NCBI GenBank assembly: GCA_965249455.1
Contig: OZ252236.1
Location: 3,782,001 to 3,846,000, forward strand
Direction: 5' to 3'
Origin: Jiulongibacter sp024742395
GTDB lineage: Bacteria > Bacteroidota > Bacteroidia > Cytophagales > Spirosomataceae
Length of the DNA: 64,000 bases
Below the pieces are notes generated by a model that was not told where the DNA came from, made no database searches, and saw only the letters and a program-made list of their open reading frames with translations. This document shows, one piece after another, positions 1-9,098 of the stretch (position 1 is its first letter; each line of letters opens with the position of its first letter). Made by a program: the position numbers and the translations under genes.

Positions 1-290
1 ATAATGGTATCACCACTTTCAATAAACTCCAGGCATTTCTCTCCAATAGCCGCTTTTTTATCCAGATTTTCCTGATGAACCAAAGAAAAACTTTTGACCT
101 GATCTTCCACATTTTTTATGTAAGCACCACCATGCTCCTTCACAATTAAATCTTCTGCTTCAAGCTTTTCAAGGTCTTGCCTTATCGTAACCTCAGTTAC
201 TTTAAAGAGCTTTGCCAGATCTACCACCTTGGCAGATCCATCTTCTTTGAGTAGGTCCAGTATCTTTTCTCTTCGCTGATTTGGTAACAT
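1..290 (-). CDS. DeoR/GlpR-family transcriptional regulator (N-terminal part, cut by window edge)
   Basis: Reading from ATG at 290 down to the window edge gives about 96 residues starting MLPNQRREKILDLLKEDG, followed by a winged helix-turn-helix with VTEVTIRQDLEKLE and then GGAY. This is the typical start of DeoR/GlpR sugar repressors. The C-terminal sugar-phosphate-sensing domain lies outside the window, so the effector cannot be read. The gene follows the SusD gene on the same strand, separated by a terminator-like hairpin and its own promoter. Direct repeats overlapping that promoter suggest autoregulation. It is the best candidate for a local regulator of the PUL. Family assignment is firm; the regulatory target is inferred. 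Confidence 0.9.
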   Translation of the reverse strand, partial: MLPNQRREKILDLLKEDGSAKVVDLAKLFKVTEVTIRQDLEKLEAEDLIVKEHGGAYIKNVEDQVKSFSLVHQENLDKKAAIGEKCLEFIESGDTI

Positions 291-340
291 AATTGAAAAT
301 TAAAAAGGATTCTGCATTTAGCTTCTCCTTTCATTTAGTA

Positions 341-385
341 CAAATTTATAATAAAAAACGAAAATTATAGAAAATAAAAGAAAAT
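341..385 (-). promoter_or_regulatory. deoR promoter with 10-bp-phased operator-like repeats
   Basis: On the minus strand a TAAATTTG box (341-348 read in reverse) fits the Bacteroidota -7 consensus TAnnTTTG, about 50 bp before the deoR start. Just upstream, GAAAA on the plus strand (TTTTC on the transcribed strand) begins at exactly 360, 370 and 380. The repeats sit over the expected -33 region, a position suited to repression. The promoter box is seen directly; its use as an operator by the DeoR protein is inferred. Confidence 0.55.
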
Positions 386-550
386 ACTTGAAGATTTCAT
401 CTCCCCATTTCCACTTATACTTTCGTTGGAAAATTACCATTTTATCACTTAAAACCAATCAGACAATCAAATTATTAGCCTAAACTACGGTATCAAAGAA
501 CTGATACTTTGGCTTTTCGCCTACAGCACTCCGCTCAAAAAAGAAAATGA

Positions 551-584
551 AAAAAAATAGTCCGCACAAAACTGTACGGACTAT
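551..584 (-). terminator. Rho-independent terminator after the SusD1 gene
   Basis: Arms at 557-568 and 573-584 pair over 12 positions with one mismatch around an AAAC loop, and a run of A on the plus strand (T on the transcript) follows at 551-557. It lies 55 bp beyond the SusD stop codon and should end the SusC1-SusD1 transcript before deoR. Confidence 0.75.
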
Positions 585-638
585 CTGAATTCTACCTTAT
601 ATTATTTATTCTACGATCCTTAATTATGAAACAAGACA

Positions 639-2267
639 TTATTGATACCCATTGTTTTGAGTAAACTCATCACGATTTGTTACGGCATCCAACTGAGTTC
701 TTGGAATTGGCCTTACAGTATGAAAAGCCTGCACACTGGTAACATTCGGGTTATACTTTTTCACCCTTTCTACCAGCTTACCTGTCCTTTTCAAATCAAA
801 CCACCTCATTTGCTCTCCGGCAAACTCCCTTGCACGTTCATCCAGGATGAAATCAAGAGTCACCTGATCAGCGGTGATCTTCATTGCCTCTTCCTGGCCA
901 GGTTTGGCAGCTCTGGCTCTTATTATGTTTATATTTTTAGCCGCTTCTTCTAAATTACCCAACTTCATCTGAGCCTCTGCCTCAATAAGATACAGCTCGG
1001 CAAAACGTATAACATATACATCACGGGCACTTTGAGCTTCGTTAAAACTAGCTCTTGTATTATCCATGTGCTTAATAAGCGTTGGGTAACGAAGGTTGTC
1101 TCTTACTGTACCATCAGGGTTATAAATGTCATTTCTGTTATATACCTGATACAGAGCTCCGGCCGGTTTAGTGAATGTAGTTCTTGTAGCCACCACAGCG
1201 GTATCGCCAATGTTCATCCCGGCAGGCCTTTGACTGGAGTTTGCGGTCCAAAGTTCCATGAATGAACCTTCATAGCGGGCATCCGCACTGCCATATAAGT
1301 CTAAAAGAAAGCGAGTAGGCATATACCTGTTAAACGGCCTTCCGTACTCTATAGCCCTGGTTAAACCTGGAAGGTTGTCATACTTCATTAAAAAGTGCAG
1401 GTGACCATTATTACTTCCACGGCCATGACCAATCGGGTTAGTCACGCTGTTCCTTAAATCATTCAGCGTTAAATTCTCAGCATAGTTTACAGCATATACC
1501 ACTTCGCTGTTTTTGTTTTTTGCCATGTCCCAAAGGTCTGCGTATTTAGGCATCAGCTTATACCCAAAACCACCATTAATCACTGCTTTTGCCATTGCAC
1601 TAGCTTCTTGATTCATTCCTCTGGTCAAATAAATTCTTGCCAGAAAAGACATTGCCGCAGGTCTTGTTACCCTACCATAATCCGGTGTTGTATCCGCCAG
1701 GTTAGTGGTAGCAAACTTTAAGTCTTCTATAATCTGCCTGTAAAATTCATCTACAGGCGTCTTGTTTGCCGTGGTAGCAATACCTTTAGTCTCTTCTAAA
1801 GTAAAGTGAACTCCACCCCATGTTTCTACTATATGGTAATAATAAAAAGCTCTAAGAAAACGTAACTCGGCTTCTCTTTGCTTCTGAACACCGGCTGTGT
1901 AACCTGCATTTGCAATTCGGTTTATTCCAGCATTACATAAGTTAACACCTGCATAAAGTGCACTCCACTCAGAGGCAAGTGGCCCATTGGTACCTTGAAG
2001 ATTTATATACTGAGTCAAATCAGGATACACATCGCCTGCTGCACTCATCCAGATATCAGTACCCATTTCGGTAATGTTATACCCTTCTTCTTTGCCGTAC
2101 CACCATCGTTGATAGCCATAAGCAGCATTCACGAGCGACTCAAAACCTTCTGGTGTAGAATAGGCAGCCTCCGCCGTCAATCCACTTGGGTTATATTCTG
2201 TCAGTAGGTCCTCGCATGACGTAAAGCCTAAAGACATCAGTAAGATTAAAATTGATATTTTTTTCAT
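639..2267 (-). CDS. SusD/RagB-family outer-membrane glycan-binding lipoprotein (pair 1)
   Basis: 542 residues beginning with a lipoprotein signal peptide (lipobox GFTSC, Cys18), so it should be anchored at the cell surface. The SusD pattern is clear: an N-terminal CEDLL segment, tetratricopeptide-like helices (REAELRFLRAFYYYHIVETWGG), and the C-terminal part with FILDERAREFAGEQMRWFDLKRTG and final RPIPRTQLD. SusD proteins cap a SusC TonB-dependent channel and bind the oligosaccharide. The gene lies 18 bp downstream of its SusC partner, and a terminator follows. The ligand is likely a pectic oligosaccharide from context; the sequence alone does not define it. Confidence 0.95.
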   Translation of the reverse strand: MKKISILILLMSLGFTSCEDLLTEYNPSGLTAEAAYSTPEGFESLVNAAYGYQRWWYGKEEGYNITEMGTDIWMSAAGDVYPDLTQYINLQGTNGPLASEWSALYAGVNLCNAGINRIANAGYTAGVQKQREAELRFLRAFYYYHIVETWGGVHFTLEETKGIATTANKTPVDEFYRQIIEDLKFATTNLADTTPDYGRVTRPAAMSFLARIYLTRGMNQEASAMAKAVINGGFGYKLMPKYADLWDMAKNKNSEVVYAVNYAENLTLNDLRNSVTNPIGHGRGSNNGHLHFLMKYDNLPGLTRAIEYGRPFNRYMPTRFLLDLYGSADARYEGSFMELWTANSSQRPAGMNIGDTAVVATRTTFTKPAGALYQVYNRNDIYNPDGTVRDNLRYPTLIKHMDNTRASFNEAQSARDVYVIRFAELYLIEAEAQMKLGNLEEAAKNINIIRARAAKPGQEEAMKITADQVTLDFILDERAREFAGEQMRWFDLKRTGKLVERVKKYNPNVTSVQAFHTVRPIPRTQLDAVTNRDEFTQNNGYQ

Positions 2268-2285
2268 TTCAAAAAACTCTAAAGA

Positions 2286-5282
2286 TTAAAAACCAATATT
2301 CAGACCCATCACTACATTCTTCAGCATAGGTGCACTTTCTCCGCCACCTCTCTCAGGATCATACTCTTTTAGTTTTGGACTTTTCGTCCAGGTAAGAAGG
2401 TTAGACCCCGTAACATAGACTCTTAAATTATCAAACGGCCCTTTCTTTAAGCCGGCTAAAGTGTAGCCAAGTGTGGCATTTCTTAATCTCAAATAAGATC
2501 CATCTACATAACCAATAGTACTCCAATACAACGTAGAAGAACCTGATGTTCCTGCGTTTGGACGAGGATACTCATTGGTAGGATTCTCAGGTGTCCAATA
2601 ATCAATGATAGCTGTACTGTTACTTAAGTTGGACTGACGGTCATAACGGCCTAAGAAACTTGGGCTGATCGTTTGACCCCATCTGGCAAAGAAGTAAAGG
2701 CTTAGGTCAAAACCCTTGTATCTTACTTTATTGTTAATACCACCAAACCATGCAGGCCTGTTATTACCAGCTAAAACTATTCTGTCATTGACAGCATCAA
2801 TCTGGCCATCGCCGTTTTGATCCTTTACTTTAATATCCCCTGGCATTTGTCCGAAAGCGGCAGCCTGATCAGCTTCATTGGTTTGCCATATTCCTAATTT
2901 CTCATAATCGTAGAAAACTGAAATAGGCTGTCCAATAAACCATCCGTTACCGATGTCATCTATACCATCTGTTACTAAAGAAACTATTTCTTCCTTGTTA
3001 GTAGTAAAAGTCAAAGTAGACACCCAATTAAGGTCTTTGGTGTTAATATTAGTTGAACTTACACTAACTTCTACACCATGGTTTCTTGTCTTTCCAATGT
3101 TTTGATATACAGTCTGAACCCCTGTAGTAGGAGGCAAACCACGAGGCAGAAGCAAATCTGAAGTTCTCGTATCATAAATATCCACAGTGGTACTTACTCT
3201 GTTATTCCAGAAACTCATATCCACCCCAAGATTTTTGGTCTTGGAAAGTTCCCAGCCTGCCTCAGCATTTCCCAACAAAGGAGAGAAAGTAAAGCCTTGG
3301 AAACTGCTTTCACCGAAGGCCATAGGCACTCTTGTTAAAGTACTTTGTGTACCATATGGAGCTATACCGGAGTTACCGGCCACTCCATAACTAAGACGCA
3401 ACTTCAAGTCACTAAAGATATTCTGGCTCTCCATAAAGCCCTCATCTACAATATGCCATGCCACAGCAGCTGAAGGGAAGAACGCCCATTTATTTCCCTG
3501 AGAAAGTCTGGATGCTCCATCAGCCCTGTTTGTCAATGTCACCAAATACTTTCCTTTGTAACCATAATTTAAACGACCGGCAAAAGACAGAACATTCCAT
3601 TTTGAGTAGTTACTGTTGATTGAAATGTTATTAGGAGCATTTCCTAAACCAAAGTACAACTGTGCAGGCAAAAGTTGAGACTCTCCTTGTGCCAGCACAT
3701 TATCAGAGAGGTCTTCTACGTAACTACTCAAAGCTGTTACGTTTATCGAGTGGTCTTTGATGTCTTTTTGATATGTCAATACATTATCCCAATTGATGAA
3801 TCGGCTATTGCTGGCTCTGTACTGAGCAAAGCTGTTACCACCATTTCTGCTAATAGTATTTGATGCTTCAAAAAGGCCGATACGGCTATTGCCAATATTG
3901 GCACCTAAATTAGACCTGAACGTTAGTCCTTTCACCGGCTTAAACTCTACGTAAACATTGGAGATCACGTTGGTTAATTTACCCGTATTAGAGAATGCAT
4001 CAGGCTGCTCATCAGCTAACGGGCTAATAGAAGACCCATTCAACGGGAACGTAATAAAATTACCCTCTTTATCATAAACAGTACCTAAAGGAATAATCTT
4101 ATTGGCCATGTTTAGAGGATCACGTCGGTAGCTTTCATCTCTGTTAGTGATTTGGCTTTGCAGACCCACTTTTACCATTTTATTGATCGTTTGATCAATA
4201 TTGGCTCTTAGAGAGTACCTTTTAGCTTCATCAAATTTCAGGATACCGCTTTCTTTGAAGTAGTCAAAAGAGAAAAACACCTTGGTTTTGTCACTTCCGG
4301 CATTGATCCCCAAGTTATAATCTTGCTGTGTTCCTCTTTTAAAAAGCAAACTTTGATAGTCTATCCACTCATTATTCTGAATAGCTTCTAACTCCTGTGT
4401 ATTAAAAATAAGAGCATCATCTGCCGGCGAGTTCCATTTGCCAGTGGCACGATTTGCTTCCCTCTTCATGGCGACATAGGCAGGACCATCATTCACAGAC
4501 GGATACCTGGACACATCAGAGACACCATAATAGGTATTGAAGGTCACTTTAGGTGCTCCGGTAGAGCCTTTCTTGGTGGTAATAATGACAATACCGTTTG
4601 CTCCTTGCCATCCATAAATAGCTGTAGAGGAAGCATCCTTCAGAAACTCCATTGACTCAATGTCATTCGGATTGATATTGTCAATGTTGCTTGACTGCAC
4701 CCCATCTACAATAAACAAGGGGCTGTTTCCCGCACCGATAGAACGATTACCACGAATGGTAATATTAATACCTGAAGTAGCCGAACCATTACTTCTGGTA
4801 ATGTCTACCCCAGCTACTTTTCCCTGAATAGACTCCAAAGGATTTTGAGCAGGAACCTGCTTAATATCCTCGCTCTTCACAGAAGTTACCGCTCCGGTAA
4901 GATCTCTCTTACGAACAGTACCATAACCAATTACTACTACATCAGAAAGCTCCTCAGAGCTCTCCATAAGAGTCACATTCACGACTGACCTACCATTAAT
5001 CGCGACAGACTGCGTTTCATGACCAATAAAACTAAACACCAACACCGCGTCTTTTGACGGAGCGGAAATTGAAAAATTTCCTGACGCATCTGAGGTGGTT
5101 CCATTTGAACTCCCCTCCACTATAACAGAAGCTCCCGGAAGAGCCTCATCGTTATTAGACGTAACTTTTCCAGTCACCCTGACCTGTGCAAGAGTTGATA
5201 ATGAAAACATCATTATCACCATCATTGCATAGCCAAATCTCTGAATTCCTTTGAAAGAACAGAGCAGTACAGCTTTCGACAT
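2286..5282 (-). CDS. SusC/RagA-family TonB-dependent outer-membrane transporter (pair 1)
   Basis: 998 residues. After the signal region comes a carboxypeptidase-regulatory-like domain (about 35-110), then a TonB-box-like DVVVIGYGT, the plug with LKDASSTAIYGWQGANG and ITTKKG, and a 22-strand-type barrel ending in GLNIGF. It imports oligosaccharides into the periplasm using TonB energy together with the SusD lipoprotein encoded just downstream. The start used here gives a long n-region; an internal Met near residue 20 would give a more usual signal peptide. The usual plug motif has YGSRGANG, here YGWQGANG, a harmless variant. A TAnnTTTG promoter and TTTTC repeats precede it. Confidence 0.95.
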   Translation of the reverse strand: MSKAVLLCSFKGIQRFGYAMMVIMMFSLSTLAQVRVTGKVTSNNDEALPGASVIVEGSSNGTTSDASGNFSISAPSKDAVLVFSFIGHETQSVAINGRSVVNVTLMESSEELSDVVVIGYGTVRKRDLTGAVTSVKSEDIKQVPAQNPLESIQGKVAGVDITRSNGSATSGINITIRGNRSIGAGNSPLFIVDGVQSSNIDNINPNDIESMEFLKDASSTAIYGWQGANGIVIITTKKGSTGAPKVTFNTYYGVSDVSRYPSVNDGPAYVAMKREANRATGKWNSPADDALIFNTQELEAIQNNEWIDYQSLLFKRGTQQDYNLGINAGSDKTKVFFSFDYFKESGILKFDEAKRYSLRANIDQTINKMVKVGLQSQITNRDESYRRDPLNMANKIIPLGTVYDKEGNFITFPLNGSSISPLADEQPDAFSNTGKLTNVISNVYVEFKPVKGLTFRSNLGANIGNSRIGLFEASNTISRNGGNSFAQYRASNSRFINWDNVLTYQKDIKDHSINVTALSSYVEDLSDNVLAQGESQLLPAQLYFGLGNAPNNISINSNYSKWNVLSFAGRLNYGYKGKYLVTLTNRADGASRLSQGNKWAFFPSAAVAWHIVDEGFMESQNIFSDLKLRLSYGVAGNSGIAPYGTQSTLTRVPMAFGESSFQGFTFSPLLGNAEAGWELSKTKNLGVDMSFWNNRVSTTVDIYDTRTSDLLLPRGLPPTTGVQTVYQNIGKTRNHGVEVSVSSTNINTKDLNWVSTLTFTTNKEEIVSLVTDGIDDIGNGWFIGQPISVFYDYEKLGIWQTNEADQAAAFGQMPGDIKVKDQNGDGQIDAVNDRIVLAGNNRPAWFGGINNKVRYKGFDLSLYFFARWGQTISPSFLGRYDRQSNLSNSTAIIDYWTPENPTNEYPRPNAGTSGSSTLYWSTIGYVDGSYLRLRNATLGYTLAGLKKGPFDNLRVYVTGSNLLTWTKSPKLKEYDPERGGGESAPMLKNVVMGLNIGF

Positions 5283-5381
5283 ACAAAAATCAGATTAAGT
5301 TTAAAATGAATAAAATGCCTTCGACTTCTTTCCCTTTTCTTCGTTTAGATAAAAAGCAATCGATAAGCTCAATGATTAGTA

Positions 5382-5460
5382 CAAATTTATACCAGTATTA
5401 TTAAATATATACACCGAAATATGATTTTTATTTTCTTTTATTTTCTTTTATTAATTTTTA
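5382..5460 (-). promoter_or_regulatory. susC1 promoter with upstream phased TTTTC repeats
   Basis: CAAATTTA at 5382-5389 (TAAATTTG on the transcribed strand) is a -7 box about 95 bp before the SusC1 start. The 15 bases at 5377-5391 are identical to 336-350 at the deoR promoter. TTTTCTTTTA occurs twice in tandem at 5431-5450, with related decamers on either side, giving 10-bp phasing. The repeats lie about 40-60 bp upstream of the -7 box and are oriented opposite to those at deoR. Binding by the DeoR protein is inferred. Confidence 0.5.
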
Positions 5461-5596
5461 CAGATCAGAAACAACAGTATAAAATAAGGTACACTTGTGA
5501 TTATGGTATCTAAGAGGCCGTTTTTATTGCATTTTTTTTATATTTATTAATATTTCTCGATATTCGAAATTATTCAAAAAAATCACCATAAAAACG

Positions 5597-5669
5597 AAGG
5601 TGTTTCCCGAATAGGCACTACTCGGCTCCTTTACTACAAAGGAGATTGCGACTTTCATACAAACACCTT
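5597..5669. other. Compact multi-branched inverted-repeat element of unknown function
   Basis: An outer 9-bp perfect stem (5597-5605 with 5661-5669) encloses two adjacent hairpins. One is 5607-5625 (CCGA/TCGG and TAG/CTA with one mismatch). The other is 5626-5644 (CTCCTTT/AAAGGAG, perfect, loop ACTAC). A 16-base unpaired arm completes a junction. It lies between the terminator of the DUF1593 gene and the susC1 promoter; on the minus strand it is followed by short T runs. It may be a small RNA or a structured DNA site. I do not recognise a known family. Confidence 0.4.
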
Positions 5670-5693
5670 ATTATAAGTAGAGTAATAAACCAT

Positions 5694-5729
5694 AAAAAAA
5701 TCATCTAACCCTTTCTTGATTAGATGATT
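5694..5729 (-). terminator. Rho-independent terminator after the first DUF1593 gene
   Basis: A perfect 10-bp stem, AATCATCTAA (5699-5708) with TTAGATGATT (5720-5729), loop of 11, followed on the minus strand by seven T. It ends the transcript carrying the cytochrome/VCBS and DUF1593 genes about 100 bp after the stop codon. The remaining intergenic DNA (5283-5827) holds the branched element and the susC1 promoter and no gene. Confidence 0.85.
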
Positions 5730-5827
5730 CTTGGAATTGAAATGAAAATTAAAACTGTTGAATTAGGCCCCTCAATTTCGAAAACGTTAATAAACGAAAA
5801 TCGGATTAAGCCAACTTGAAACTAGGC

Positions 5828-7288
5828 CTACTCAATCTCAAACACAAGACGTTGATAACGTGCCAATTGAGGCTCTCCATTATCTTTGATTTCGCAGATT
5901 ACGTGGATCGTTTGGCCAGGTAGGGCATCAGCAGGTACCTGAAGAAAAGTTTTTGCACTACTCTTTTCACCAAAACTTACCGACCCTTCATATGAATCTA
6001 CTTCTCCATATTGCCACCAGGAAAAATTCAGAATATCACCATCAGGATCTTTGCTTTTTGAAGCATTAAGTTTCACTTTTTGCCCTGCCTTTACTTTTTG
6101 GTTTACAGCTCCCTTCACTCTAACCACTGGAGGATGGTTGGCATCGGCATAGTCTTTAACACACCAATCTGCCCGGGCCGCAAAATCATTTTGAAGAGCA
6201 TCAGACCATTGCCATGTCGGCTTAAAATATTCTTTATAAGCAGAATTGTTGTTTACTGTAGCCCCTTCACGGGTTGCGTTTCTTCCCCATCCTGTGCTAC
6301 CATACCAGCGACCTTCCGGGTATTCATACCCTTCCACATGAACGGGGTCAAGCCAGGTGTTTTCCCTAACTTTCACATATCTGCCGGCCCATCCTCCCCA
6401 ATCTGGCGACTCCATGTTTCTTAAACCCGTTTGAATATTATGAATAAACGCGGGAGAATCGCCTTCTGACCTGAAATCGCCTTCTTCGAATCCCTTATCG
6501 CTTGTACCGTGTGCTTTATAAAGCGAACATAAGGCTCCATGATCATGAAGAATGTTTTCATTCATCCATTTAGCCTCAAAGTAAGGCAGCATTTCGGCAG
6601 GCTGAATGGTTTTCCATCGATAGGCCAAAGCCTCAAATTGATCTGAGATTATTGTCAAGATATTGTACTTGCCCCAATGTGGACGAATGTACTCTTGATA
6701 AGTAGCGTCTTGCTCCCAAATAAAGAAAAAGCGAATCTTATTAGCCACATATTCCATTTTTTCAGGATGCTCTTCTTCAATTGTTTTTAAGGCTCTGGCA
6801 ATGGTATTGGTTCCCCCCCAGGCTTGGATCCAAATAGGATTGTGATCCGTTTCATCTAGAAGAACTTTGACAATGTGTAGTGAACCCGGAGTAACTAATT
6901 CCATCTCTCCTTCTGTTTCAACATTCCCCAGAAAATTGACAGACTTAAGATATTCAGGTGTAGGATACCCCGTATCATGCTTAATCAGATTTGGATAAAC
7001 TTCTTCATAGGCCGCCAGGTAAGGGTCTAGCCAGTCATCTCCTGCCCATTTATGGCCATGCCAGTGGTATTGAGAGCTCGAAGTAACAATTCCTTCAATG
7101 TCCATTTCATTGGCATAAAGGAGGAACCTCACCATAGAACATTCATCGTCGATTTCACCGTCTGAGGTGACAATCACCCTACTTTTCTGCACCTTATAGC
7201 TTTGCGAAAAGCCGAGAGTTCCGATGCAAACCAGTGCTATGAGTGAGAATATTTTTGTAGTATTCAGCAAATCCGCATTTATTTTCAT
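5828..7288 (-). CDS. DUF1593 protein: nucleoside-hydrolase-like domain plus Sde182-type C-terminal Ig-like domain (copy 1)
   Basis: 486 residues with a Sec signal peptide (to about residue 29). The N-terminal domain starts RVIVTSDGEIDDECSMVRF, which keeps the clustered acidic pattern of nucleoside hydrolases (D...DD) used for Ca2+ and ribose binding in that superfamily. Later motifs WGGTNTIARAL, EGDSPAF and WGGWAGRY recur in the other copies. From about 385 a C-terminal beta domain begins (NHPPVVRVKG...DPDGD), resembling the Sde0182 cellulose-binding protein of Saccharophagus. It is closest to the copy at 27.2-28.6 kb. Family enzymatic activity is poorly defined; a furanosidase role is my inference. 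It lies 41 bp after the cytochrome/VCBS gene and is probably cotranscribed. Confidence 0.85.
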   Translation of the reverse strand: MKINADLLNTTKIFSLIALVCIGTLGFSQSYKVQKSRVIVTSDGEIDDECSMVRFLLYANEMDIEGIVTSSSQYHWHGHKWAGDDWLDPYLAAYEEVYPNLIKHDTGYPTPEYLKSVNFLGNVETEGEMELVTPGSLHIVKVLLDETDHNPIWIQAWGGTNTIARALKTIEEEHPEKMEYVANKIRFFFIWEQDATYQEYIRPHWGKYNILTIISDQFEALAYRWKTIQPAEMLPYFEAKWMNENILHDHGALCSLYKAHGTSDKGFEEGDFRSEGDSPAFIHNIQTGLRNMESPDWGGWAGRYVKVRENTWLDPVHVEGYEYPEGRWYGSTGWGRNATREGATVNNNSAYKEYFKPTWQWSDALQNDFAARADWCVKDYADANHPPVVRVKGAVNQKVKAGQKVKLNASKSKDPDGDILNFSWWQYGEVDSYEGSVSFGEKSSAKTFLQVPADALPGQTIHVICEIKDNGEPQLARYQRLVFEIE

Positions 7289-7329
7289 TTTTCTTATAAG
7301 ATTGTTAAATCCATTACTTGTTTAAAAAA

Positions 7330-8910
7330 TCAATCAAAATTCAATAGCATCAATGAGGGTGATTTCTTAGCAAAATCCTGTGCTATTTCTCCACTCTCAT
7401 CCTCGTTTATGGCCATACCCGTGAATGAGCCCAACAATAATCCTTGACCTCTCCTATTACCTAAATCTACCGACTCCATTACGAGCCATCGCCCTTGAGC
7501 TGCTTGTTCAAAGCTTCGAAGCTTGAATTTAAACTTTTCACCTTTTCCGATATTTTCCATAAAAATATATCCTTCTTCTGGCGAATCTTTAAGGTTCGGA
7601 AAGTAAGAAATTAGTGAAATGTCTATATCGCCATCCTTATCAAAGTCCTTAGCAATGGCCTTATAGGCTCCATCCTGATGCTGAAAAAAAGCCTCTTTGA
7701 AATTATTTTTACCATCGTTTAAATAAATCCTTAACCCATGGTATGGCTTTAAAGACCTGGAATAATCAGCATTATCTCCATTCACGTAAATGATATCTTC
7801 AAAACCATCATTATTCCAATCGAGCATTGAAAAAGAAGCAGAGCCATATGAAGCTGGAAAATCCAGCAAAATCCTACTTTCAAAACCTTTATCACCTAAA
7901 TTATAATGAGCCTCAATTCTCTCTCTGCCTTGAGATATCAATACAATAATATCTTTTAAACCATCCTTATTTAAGTCAATAATTTGGACAGCAACAGCCC
8001 CGGGGTCCTTAGATAAAACCCTTTTGTCGTATTGACCATTTTTCTGCTTCACAAACAAGCTTAGCTTTCCTGTATGATTGCCAAATTCGCAAATAATTAC
8101 ATCCTCTAGCTTGTCATTATTTATATCGGTTAGAGTAGTTTGAACCGGCCGCTGAAGTCCCTTTATCATCGACACAAAGCCCTTATATTCGCTCTCTCCC
8201 GGCCTTTTAAAAATCTTGATGAGACTTCCACTTGGAGCATCTGAAGGCATAAAACTCCCCATCAACGTTGCAATAATAGTATCGGCCTTATAACTTAAAT
8301 GAGAAATTGGCGAGGGAAGAGCCAATGTACTTTTTGAATTTAATTTTCTGTCTAAAATATTTATTGCACTATACTCAGGTTTGGTATCTGCAACATAAAC
8401 CTCATTGGTTTCTTTATTAAATGCTATGGCCGTAATCATTGCAGGAGCTACATGAAAATCAGGAATTTTAACTTCAAGCCCTTCAATGTTCATATTAATT
8501 TCTTTTGCCGGTATAGTTAGTTTATCGGGGGCATTCTCATGATAGAAATTTTGTATCAACTCCCATTCCTGGTCGGTCAATATTTGCTCTGAAGGGAAAA
8601 TATGACCCTGCTCAACCAACTGGCCTCCTTGCCCTTTCTCAATGAGGCTACTTCTGGCCTGCTCATTATAAATCCCAAACCTGTATGCCATCTGTGGCAA
8701 AACGCCAAATTGCCATGTGTTTTTATCCAGCAAACCGGGTTCTGGATACATGTGGCAACCCGTACAATATTGTTTTGATAAAGCCTCACCAGAAATTGAA
8801 ATCTCACTTTCTTGTTTGCTTTCCATTTTATTTTCTGTGTTTTGAACAGTATTACATGACGCAATAAAAAATAACAGAAAGACAAGTGGCTTACTTCGCT
8901 GAAGTTGCAT
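7330..8910 (-). CDS. Lipoprotein with cytochrome c heme site and FG-GAP/VCBS beta-propeller repeats
   Basis: 526 residues. The lipobox IASC gives Cys19 as the acylated residue. A single heme-attachment motif CTGCH (49-53) lies at the start of a cytochrome-c-like segment (to about 125). The rest shows repeated Ca2+-loop motifs of FG-GAP/VCBS type: DINNDKLEDVII, DLNKDGLKDIIV, DWNNDGFEDIIY and DFDKDGDIDISL. The protein therefore looks like a surface or periplasmic propeller with a small redox module. No catalytic function can be assigned. Its position between the SusCD2 genes and a DUF1593 gene suggests a part in glycan processing, for example as an electron acceptor, but that is speculative. 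Confidence 0.8.
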   Translation of the reverse strand: MQLQRSKPLVFLLFFIASCNTVQNTENKMESKQESEISISGEALSKQYCTGCHMYPEPGLLDKNTWQFGVLPQMAYRFGIYNEQARSSLIEKGQGGQLVEQGHIFPSEQILTDQEWELIQNFYHENAPDKLTIPAKEINMNIEGLEVKIPDFHVAPAMITAIAFNKETNEVYVADTKPEYSAINILDRKLNSKSTLALPSPISHLSYKADTIIATLMGSFMPSDAPSGSLIKIFKRPGESEYKGFVSMIKGLQRPVQTTLTDINNDKLEDVIICEFGNHTGKLSLFVKQKNGQYDKRVLSKDPGAVAVQIIDLNKDGLKDIIVLISQGRERIEAHYNLGDKGFESRILLDFPASYGSASFSMLDWNNDGFEDIIYVNGDNADYSRSLKPYHGLRIYLNDGKNNFKEAFFQHQDGAYKAIAKDFDKDGDIDISLISYFPNLKDSPEEGYIFMENIGKGEKFKFKLRSFEQAAQGRWLVMESVDLGNRRGQGLLLGSFTGMAINEDESGEIAQDFAKKSPSLMLLNFD

Positions 8911-9034
8911 TATTAAAATTGGAGAATTGGTGAAATCGAAAAGTCAATAAAAATCAATTTTTTATTCTTTTATCAATTAATTTTTAACCGAAAAAACATC
9001 TGAAATTACAAATAACTAAGCCAATTATTATTGT

Positions 9035-9068
9035 AAAAAAGAGAGGATGTCTGATTATACAAACATCC
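9035..9068 (-). terminator. Rho-independent terminator after the SusD2 gene
   Basis: Arms 9045-9053 and 9060-9068 pair over nine positions with one mismatch around ATTATA; the minus-strand transcript then reads TCTCTTTTTT. It lies 31 bp after the SusD2 stop and separates SusCD2 from the cytochrome/VCBS gene, which therefore needs its own promoter in 8911-9030 (none clear by eye). Confidence 0.75.
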
Positions 9069-9098
9069 CCTGCTTTTTATTCTTAATCTATAAACTAT

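Noticed and set aside
5597..5669. Cloverleaf-like element considered as a tRNA or integron attC site
   Set aside because: No anticodon loop, T-arm consensus or CCA-compatible acceptor; no GTTRRRY/RYYYAAC ends and no integrase nearby.
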